The notes under the pieces were generated by a model. It made no database searches and was not told the DNA's origin. It was given only the letters and a program-made list of their open reading frames with translations. The translations under genes were made by a program, and so were the position numbers. Positions 6,077 through 10,114 of a DNA stretch of 10,114 nt are shown here, one piece after another; the stretch's first letter is position 1; every line of letters begins with the position of its first letter. Origin of the DNA: Thermoprotei archaeon. Lineage in GTDB: Archaea; Thermoproteota; Thermoprotei_A; Marsarchaeales; UBA168. The DNA lies in contig DSEZ01000018.1 of assembly GCA_011055275.1 (NCBI GenBank), positions 1 to 10,114 of the forward strand, given 5' to 3'.

Positions 6077-7402
6077 ATGAGCGCCGATATAGGATCCGTA
6101 CTGAAGGAGGTCGAGGCCCGTGTAACACCAAGTGAAGAGCTCGTAGCTAGGGTGATGCGCGTAAGGGATGAGGTATTTAGGCGCCTTCAGCCTTTGGCAG
6201 TAGACTTCAGACCTGAGCTTGAGGGATCCGTGGCAAAGGGGACTTGGCTAGCGACAGATCCTGAGCTTGACGTTTTCATGATCTTCCCAACGAGCGCAAG
6301 CGAGGACAGCATGGTTAACCGCGTCATGGAGGTTGGAAAGGCGGTATTTGATAAGTGGGAGGTAAGCTATGCCGAGCACCCTTACGTAAGGGGATGGATA
6401 GATGACGTGCCCATTGACTTGGTGCCCTGTTATGGGGTCAATTCCCCCTCAGAAATGAGAAGCGCCGTTGACCGCACGCCGTTTCACACGCGCTTCGTCA
6501 ACCAGAGCCTGAGCCAGGAGCAGAAGAGAGACGTAAGGATACTGAAGGCTTTCTTCAAAGGCATAGGGGTTTACGGCGCGGAGATAAGGGTGAGAGGATT
6601 TTCGGGTTACGCTTCAGAGGTACTCATTTACCGCTTCGGCAGCTTTCTTAACCTCCTTAAGAATGCCCAGAAATGGAAGGGAAAGGTGAACTTGGGCTGG
6701 AATTGTGAACCGGATGCCCTGGGGATTCCGGATCCAGTTGACCCATCTAGGAACGTCACGGCGTCCGTATCAATTAGAAGCCTTTCAACTTTCGTGGCCG
6801 CTTCGGGATTCTTCCTCAGGAGGCCGTCTTTGCGCTTCTTCTGGCCAAGTGGCGAGAAGGCGAACGTCAGACTGGATCAGGTTCTGGTCTTGAGGACAGG
6901 TAGACCAAGTTCCATCGACGACATCTTATGGGGTGAGATTTGGAAAGCTGCGGATAGCATGAGGAAGCAGCTGGCCAAGGAAGGCTTTACGGTCTTCGAT
7001 GTAGGCGCCCACGCTGGGCCCGACTACGTGTGCTTTGCGTTTTACCTGTCCTCTAAAATGCGCGCTACAGCTTATCTTATGGAGGGGCCACCAGTTAACC
7101 TGATCGAGGATTCCATTAAGTTTGTTGACAAGTGGTCCTCTCACGAACAAACCCTGAGGGGTCCCTGGGTTGGCGATGGAAGGTGGCTCGTGGTCAGAGC
7201 GCTTGGAGGAGATGCCAAGGACGTGCTCGAGGCGATGCTTAAAAAAGAGCTCAAGCAGCTGGCCTTGGGAGATTTTGAAAGGCAAATCAAGAGGGGCTTC
7301 CAGGTGGGGTGGGCTACTGACGCGATTGAAAGTTGTGATGAGGAATGCGTGCGCATGCTGCGCTCCTTCGCAGGCCTCAAAGAGCCGTGGGTTCGGCCTT
7401 GA
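6077..7402 (+). CDS. cca: CCA tRNA nucleotidyltransferase, class I (archaeal)
   Basis: A 441-residue enzyme that adds or repairs the 3'-terminal CCA of tRNAs from CTP and ATP without a nucleic-acid template. The nucleotidyltransferase signature is clear: EGSVAKGTW (49-57) followed by DPELDVFMIFP (61-71), where Glu63 and Asp65 are metal-binding carboxylates. The third carboxylate is Asp114 in DDVPIDLVPCYG. The later RVRGFSGYASEVLIY stretch matches the central domain of class I enzymes. The length agrees with the archaeal family (about 440-460). The ATG at 6077 follows a TATA box at leaderless spacing. The gene is divergent from the CinA-like gene. It lies 67 bp upstream of a tRNA-Val that ends in the discriminator base with no encoded CCA, so it matures its own neighbour. 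Confidence 0.96.
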   Translation: MSADIGSVLKEVEARVTPSEELVARVMRVRDEVFRRLQPLAVDFRPELEGSVAKGTWLATDPELDVFMIFPTSASEDSMVNRVMEVGKAVFDKWEVSYAEHPYVRGWIDDVPIDLVPCYGVNSPSEMRSAVDRTPFHTRFVNQSLSQEQKRDVRILKAFFKGIGVYGAEIRVRGFSGYASEVLIYRFGSFLNLLKNAQKWKGKVNLGWNCEPDALGIPDPVDPSRNVTASVSIRSLSTFVAASGFFLRRPSLRFFWPSGEKANVRLDQVLVLRTGRPSSIDDILWGEIWKAADSMRKQLAKEGFTVFDVGAHAGPDYVCFAFYLSSKMRATAYLMEGPPVNLIEDSIKFVDKWSSHEQTLRGPWVGDGRWLVVRALGGDAKDVLEAMLKKELKQLALGDFERQIKRGFQVGWATDAIESCDEECVRMLRSFAGLKEPWVRP

Positions 7403-7443
7403 ACATTTCGTTGGGATTGGCTTGGCGCGCAAATGCAAAACGG

Positions 7444-7451
7444 TTATATTA
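7444..7451 (+). promoter_or_regulatory. TATA box of tRNA-Val
   Basis: TTATATTA lies 19-26 nt before the first base of the mature tRNA (7470). This separate core promoter in the gap after the CCA enzyme gene suggests the tRNA can be transcribed on its own. Confidence 0.5.
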
Positions 7452-7469
7452 TCCTTTCCTTATGAAATG

Positions 7470-7557
7470 GGGCCTGTAGTCTAACCTGGTAGGATATCGA
7501 AAGACCTAATGCCGCCCTTACACGGCAGAGGTTCCGGTTCAAATCCGGACAGGCCCA
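7470..7557 (+). tRNA. tRNA-Val (anticodon UAC) with a 15-nt non-canonical intron
   Basis: The acceptor stem pairs GGGCCTG (7470-7476) with CAGGCCC (7550-7556); the discriminator is A7557 and no CCA is encoded. The T arm is perfect: TCCGG, loop TTCAAAT, CCGGA (7533-7549). The D stem is GTCT/GGAT (7479-7482 with 7492-7495), with G-U pairs at both ends. The anticodon loop is CTTACAC (7517-7523), placing TAC at 34-36 for valine. The variable loop has four bases. The 88-nt gene is 15 nt too long for a tRNA; removing 7496-7510 restores a normal cloverleaf of 73 nt with a purine at position 26. In that product position 28-42 is a C-A mismatch in the anticodon stem; the other four pairs are Watson-Crick. 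Confidence 0.92.
7496..7510 (+). other. tRNA intron at position 25/26 with bulge-helix-bulge structure
   Basis: A 4-bp central helix forms between TAGG (7490-7493) and CCTA (7505-7508). It is flanked by two 3-nt bulges, ATA (7494-7496) and ATG (7509-7511). The inner part is a 2-bp TC/GA stem closed by a GAAA tetraloop (7497-7504). The outer helix pairs TGG (7487-7489) with CCG (7512-7514), including one G-U pair. Cutting after the second base of each bulge removes 15 nt. This fits the archaeal splicing-endonuclease motif, placed outside the usual 37/38 site. Exact cut points are inferred; a shift of one base is possible. Confidence 0.75.
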
Positions 7558-7603
7558 CTGGTTGCTTAGGCCGAAGATCAGGCGCAAGGTACCTCGTAAA
7601 AAC

Positions 7604-7611
7604 GTTTATAG
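7604..7611 (+). promoter_or_regulatory. TATA box of the riboswitch/MFS transcript
   Basis: GTTTATAG lies 23-30 nt before the first base of riboswitch stem P1 (7634). Transcription would thus start essentially at the aptamer, giving a leader of about 145 nt. The stretch 7558-7603 between the tRNA and this element shows no recognisable feature. Confidence 0.55.
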
Positions 7612-7633
7612 CGCCCCTTTCCAATAGACTTGA

Positions 7634-7717
7634 GGCCAGGGGGTGCCTTAAGGCTGAGAGGTCCGATGGACCAACCCCTTGAACCTGAACTGGACAATAC
7701 CAGCGTAGGGAATGGCC
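7634..7717 (+). promoter_or_regulatory. TPP (THI-element) riboswitch aptamer
   Basis: P1 pairs GGCCA (7634-7638) with TGGCC (7713-7717). P2 is formed by the G-run and GGGGTGCC at 7639-7646 with the ACCCC strand at 7674-7678. The conserved CTGAGA follows at 7654-7659. P3 is a perfect hairpin GGTCC-GAT-GGACC (7660-7672). The invariant CTTGAACCTGA (7678-7688), the P5 hairpin CTGG/CCAG (7690-7703) and GCGTAGGGAA (7703-7712) complete the consensus. The aptamer binds thiamine pyrophosphate and normally lowers expression of thiamine synthesis or uptake genes. The transporter starts 60 nt downstream. Confidence 0.95.
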
Positions 7718-7725
7718 AGCTATTA

Positions 7726-7768
7726 GGGTTGGTTTGGATCAGGCTCTTGGGTCCTCCTGCCTCGGAGA
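7726..7768 (+). promoter_or_regulatory. Candidate riboswitch expression platform with Shine-Dalgarno sequence
   Basis: GGGTTGGT (7726-7733) is fully complementary to ACCAACCC (7670-7677) inside the aptamer. The pairing can extend by two G-U pairs and would break P2 and P3. Further on, CTCC (7754-7757) can pair with GGAG (7764-7767), which is a Shine-Dalgarno sequence (GGAGA) nine to ten nucleotides before the ATG at 7778. There is no oligo-T tract before the start codon. Control at translation initiation is therefore more likely than termination. The pairings are visible; their use as a switch is inference. Confidence 0.45.
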
Positions 7769-7777
7769 GAAAGAAAA

Positions 7778-9085
7778 ATGCAAAGAAGCAAGTGGTCCCT
7801 TAGCCCGGCGCAGTACTCCGTATTGTTGAGCACGGCAACAAGCATGTTTCTTTGGGGCGTGATAGCTTCCATTGGTCCTTTAGCGGCCTCTGGAAAGCTT
7901 GTCAGCACTTTATCATCACCTTTCAAGGTAACGGTGTTGCTGGTTGGTCCGCTCTTCCTTTTGCTTGGTGATTCCACCATTGGCGCCATGAGCGATAGGC
8001 TTGGAAGAAAGAGTATGTTCATGCTTACGATGCTTTCCTACGGCGTCGGCATGATGCTCATTGTTCTGTCCACGTACCTTACCAGCTTCCTAGGACTGGT
8101 GATCGGGCTAGCACTATCTGAGTACGGCATCGGCGGAGAGGAACCTCCCTCGCTTTCCCTCATAACGGAGACTTTTTCGACCGATAGCAGGGCTTTCTTT
8201 CTCACCTTTTCCACGAACTTCGCTAACATTGGAGCGGCCTTCATATCAGGCCTTCTTTTGGTAATGCCTTCGTCAGGTACCGCCTACGTGATGCTTGGCA
8301 CGGGGGTCGCCATCTTAGTGGTGCTGGCTGCCGTAAGGCTAGGCATGCCTGAGTCATACCGGTGGTTAAAGGAAAAGGGCCGCAGCGATGAAGCTGAGAA
8401 AGAACGCTCAAAGCTCAACATAGCTGACGAGGGGATCGTCATAAAGCATCCTGGCTATTTAATCCCAGTGATCGCGTTAATACTCATGGGCGTTTCTCAG
8501 TACCTGACCTACGGGCTGATGTCCTTTGTGATTGGTCCTTACGAGTTTAAGTCCGTCACCTTTGACGAGGAGATAATACTTTACTCAAACCTTGGTGCAG
8601 CCGTAGGTGGCGTTATAGCTGCCTACACGATTAACGCGTTTTCTAGGAGGTTCTTCGCACTTTGGACGTTCCTCGGCGGCTTCTTGAGCACGATTGCCAT
8701 AGCTCTCCTATCGAATAGACTTACGGACGCCCTGGTCTTCTTTCCGTTGTTGTTCTTTAACATGGTGATGAGCGAGTTCGCGTGGGCCGCCAGAGTAACA
8801 CTGGAGCCAGAGTCTTTTCCAACAAAGCTCAGGGGCACGGCCATAGGCCTGATAAGGATATTTCCCATAGCTACCTACGAGCTTTCGGTTTACTTCACAA
8901 GCAACCTCAGTTTGCTCCAATACGTGATGTATAACCTCGTGCTTTGGGGAATAGGAGTACTTGGCGCTGGGTTATGGACCGTAAAGGGTTTCGAGACAAA
9001 GAACATAAGCCCGGACTACGAAAGCCGATCCGGACTTTTTTTAGCTTTTTGTTTTGGCTTTTGGCGAAAACCCGTTGGGCGTTAA
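7778..9085 (+). CDS. MFS transporter, predicted thiamine or thiamine-precursor permease
   Basis: A 435-residue, twelve-helix major facilitator superfamily protein of the metabolite/sugar-porter-like type. MFS motif A is in the loop after helix 2 (GAMSDRLGRKS, about 69-79, with Asp73, Arg74, Gly76 and Arg77). An acidic EYGIGGEEPPS segment follows at 115-125, and PESYRWLKEKGR at 191-202 begins the central loop. The TPP riboswitch directly upstream implies a role in thiamine, precursor or phosphate-ester uptake; MFS permeases under THI elements have been proposed as thiamine transporters in Thermoplasma-type archaea. Unlike its neighbours it has a long leader and a Shine-Dalgarno sequence, matching the riboswitch control. 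The last codons run through a seven-T tract (9036-9042) and other T-runs. Loss of one T would end the protein at residue 421, so the final 14 residues are doubtful. Confidence 0.92.
   Translation: MQRSKWSLSPAQYSVLLSTATSMFLWGVIASIGPLAASGKLVSTLSSPFKVTVLLVGPLFLLLGDSTIGAMSDRLGRKSMFMLTMLSYGVGMMLIVLSTYLTSFLGLVIGLALSEYGIGGEEPPSLSLITETFSTDSRAFFLTFSTNFANIGAAFISGLLLVMPSSGTAYVMLGTGVAILVVLAAVRLGMPESYRWLKEKGRSDEAEKERSKLNIADEGIVIKHPGYLIPVIALILMGVSQYLTYGLMSFVIGPYEFKSVTFDEEIILYSNLGAAVGGVIAAYTINAFSRRFFALWTFLGGFLSTIAIALLSNRLTDALVFFPLLFFNMVMSEFAWAARVTLEPESFPTKLRGTAIGLIRIFPIATYELSVYFTSNLSLLQYVMYNLVLWGIGVLGAGLWTVKGFETKNISPDYESRSGLFLAFCFGFWRKPVGR
9036..9062 (+). terminator. T-rich archaeal terminator-like tract at the end of the MFS gene
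   Basis: Runs of seven, five, four and four T lie at 9036-9042, 9046-9050, 9052-9055 and 9059-9062. A short CCGG/CCGG self-complementary pair (near 9011-9034) precedes them. Such clustered T-runs are efficient terminators for archaeal RNA polymerase. Unusually, they lie before the annotated stop codon of the transporter. Confidence 0.5.
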
Positions 9086-9112
9086 TTAGAATCGCTGCGA
9101 AACGCATAACTA
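9081..9112 (+). promoter_or_regulatory. Promoter region of the acetamidase/formamidase gene
   Basis: Two TATA-like words are present. GTTAATTA (9081-9088) would start transcription just before the GTG at 9116. CATAACTA (9105-9112) would place it at the in-frame GTG at 9134. The first is the better TATA match. It overlaps the stop codon of the MFS gene, so the two genes probably have separate transcripts. Confidence 0.35.
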
Positions 9113-9115
9113 TTC

Positions 9116-10063
9116 GTGCGCAATTTGCACAGAGTGTTGTTTATAGATGGCAACAGGCCGGGGTCATTGCATTACAGATGGTCAAATAAGCTTGAGCCGA
9201 TTGCGGAGGTCAACCCGGGCGAGGAGTTCAGGCTCGCAATTCCGGATTCCTCAGGAGGTCAGATAGCGGAAGATTGGACAACCGAGGATATGGGCAAGAT
9301 CGACGAGAGTAAGTTTGATGGAGCGCTTGGCCCCATTTACGTGCAAGGTGCAAAGAAGGGAGATGTGCTTGAGGTAGAGATAAAAGAAATACGCATTGCA
9401 ACGTGGGGATGGACGGCCATACTGAGCGACTTTGGCGTGCTTAAGGGCGTTTTTCCTAACAGGCTTATCCTATGGAGTTTGAACAACGGTTACGCAATTA
9501 GTAGGTCAGATTTCTTAAAGGGAGTAAGGGTTCCCCTAAGGCCCTTTCTGGGAGTTATCGGCACTGCTCCCCGCGATTACGAGTATCCCATGATTCCGCC
9601 TCAGAGCTTTGGCGGTAACATGGACAACCCACTTCTTGTGGCTGGTAGCAAGCTTCTTCTTCCCGTTAACGTGGACGGTGCGCTTCTATCCTTTAGCGAT
9701 CCCCACGCGTCGCAGGGAGAGGGGGAGGTGTGCGGTACGGCCATAGAGACGAGAGCCGAGGTCCGTGCGATAGCGAGAATACGCCGTGACTTAAAACTCA
9801 GCGGTCCCTTGGCCATAGTCCCGGAAGAGCCTGCAGTAGGCCCCAGCTTGGTTGCCATGGGCATATCTTGCGATCTAAGGGAAGCCCTTAGGGAATCACT
9901 GAAAAGCTTGACGCGTTCCGCCGCGGCTTATGGGCTAAAAGAAGAAGAGGCTTACGTGCTTCACAGCGTGGCTGGGAGATTGAGCATAAGCGAGGCAGTT
10001 GATGAGCCAAACTACGTGGTATCATCTTATCTCCCGCTCGCTCTCTTCACCTCGCGCTCCTGA
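9116..10063 (+). CDS. Acetamidase/formamidase family protein
   Basis: A 315-residue member of the FmdA/AmdA family, full length for the group, which hydrolyses short amides such as formamide or acetamide to the acid and ammonia in the cytoplasm. Conserved blocks appear in family order: LHYRWSN (18-24), VNPGEEF (32-38), GPIYVQGAKKGDVLEVEI (72-89), FGGNMD (165-170), LLPVNVDGALLSF (181-193) and DPHASQGEGEVCGTAIE (195-211). The last block carries the Asp, His and Glu residues thought to form the metal/catalytic site. The start is uncertain: GTG at 9116, or GTG at 9134 or TTG at 9137, which would give a protein beginning close to LFIDGNRPG. No amide transporter or regulator is adjacent. The 3' end overlaps a convergent gene by 17 bp. 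The physiological amide is unknown. Confidence 0.92.
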   Translation: MRNLHRVLFIDGNRPGSLHYRWSNKLEPIAEVNPGEEFRLAIPDSSGGQIAEDWTTEDMGKIDESKFDGALGPIYVQGAKKGDVLEVEIKEIRIATWGWTAILSDFGVLKGVFPNRLILWSLNNGYAISRSDFLKGVRVPLRPFLGVIGTAPRDYEYPMIPPQSFGGNMDNPLLVAGSKLLLPVNVDGALLSFSDPHASQGEGEVCGTAIETRAEVRAIARIRRDLKLSGPLAIVPEEPAVGPSLVAMGISCDLREALRESLKSLTRSAAAYGLKEEEAYVLHSVAGRLSISEAVDEPNYVVSSYLPLALFTSRS

Positions 10064-10114
10064 CCACCCTTATCGGCTTTCCGGCAGCGAAGGCCCTCAC
10101 GTTCTCCACGGTCT
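10047..10114 (-). CDS. C-terminal end of a probable D-2-hydroxyacid dehydrogenase (partial)
   Basis: On the minus strand one frame enters from the right edge and ends at a TGA (10049-10047). Its last 21 residues are TVENVRAFAAGKPIRVVRSA plus R. The pattern ENVxAFxxGKPIRxVV is the usual tail of D-isomer-specific 2-hydroxyacid dehydrogenases (phosphoglycerate dehydrogenase, glyoxylate/hydroxypyruvate reductase), NAD(P)H-dependent cytoplasmic enzymes. The fragment is short, so the assignment rests on this one motif and the specific substrate class cannot be named. It converges on the formamidase gene with a 17-bp overlap, like other convergent pairs in the window. Confidence 0.6.
   Translation of the reverse strand, partial: TVENVRAFAAGKPIRVVRSAR

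Noticed and set aside
6926..7438. 170-codon minus-strand frame opposite cca
   Set aside because: It is a shadow frame antisense to conserved cca codons, with no domain recognised.
7170..7484. Plus-strand frame overlapping the end of cca and the tRNA
   Set aside because: It lies in another frame of the well-supported CCA enzyme and runs into the tRNA gene; the composition is not protein-like.
7718..7777. Intrinsic terminator as riboswitch output
   Set aside because: No oligo-T tract follows any hairpin before the start codon, so a terminator-type switch is not supported.
1..10114. CRISPR array, insertion sequence, prophage or defence cluster
   Set aside because: No regularly spaced repeats, terminal inverted repeats, transposase, integrase or known defence gene were seen; the genes are ordinary archaeal chromosomal genes.

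Overview
The window looks like a compact stretch of an archaeal chromosome, most likely from a thermophilic member of the TACK group. A Thermoplasma-like lineage is not excluded. The archaeal assignment rests on several independent signs: a group II chaperonin (thermosome) N-terminus, a class I (archaeal-type) CCA-adding enzyme, a UPF0200-type P-loop kinase, a stand-alone archaeal CinA-like domain, and a tRNA-Val with a short intron outside the canonical site. TATA boxes also sit about 20-30 nt upstream of most start codons, which is the pattern of leaderless transcripts. Several starts are then TTG or GTG with no Shine-Dalgarno sequence.

Layout, left to right: (1) the 5' end of a thermosome subunit on the minus strand (1-153); (2) an aldo/keto reductase (+); (3) a metallo-beta-lactamase/beta-CASP-like exonuclease (-); (4) an ECF-transporter-type S component (+); (5) ThpR, the 2'-5' RNA ligase/2',3'-cyclic phosphodiesterase (-); (6) a UPF0200 kinase-like protein (+); (7) an unrecognised ribbon-helix-helix/coiled-coil/winged-helix protein (-); (8) a CinA-like molybdopterin-binding-fold protein (-); (9) CCA tRNA nucleotidyltransferase (+); (10) tRNA-Val(UAC) with a 15-nt intron (+); (11) a TPP riboswitch followed by an MFS transporter (+); (12) an acetamidase/formamidase (+); (13) the C-terminal end of a probable D-2-hydroxyacid dehydrogenase (-). 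Strand alternates almost gene by gene. Convergent neighbours overlap by 4, 19 and 17 bp. Divergent neighbours are separated by very short AT-rich promoter gaps, and one short TATA-like stretch (3686-3694) appears to serve both directions.

Most genes are independent single-gene units rather than parts of a long operon. Two loose themes appear. One is RNA end metabolism: the beta-CASP-like nuclease, ThpR, the CCA enzyme and, next to it, a tRNA without an encoded CCA and with an intron. The other is vitamin or small-molecule uptake: the ECF S component and the TPP-riboswitch-controlled MFS permease, which is best read as a thiamine or thiamine-precursor transporter. The TPP riboswitch gene is the only one here with a long 5' leader and a clear Shine-Dalgarno sequence. 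This fits translational control layered on an otherwise leaderless genome. No mobile element, CRISPR array, defence island or gene cluster of an obviously new system is visible. The most noteworthy items are the tRNA intron architecture, the archaeal TPP riboswitch with a candidate expression platform, and the unrecognised protein at 4319-5077.
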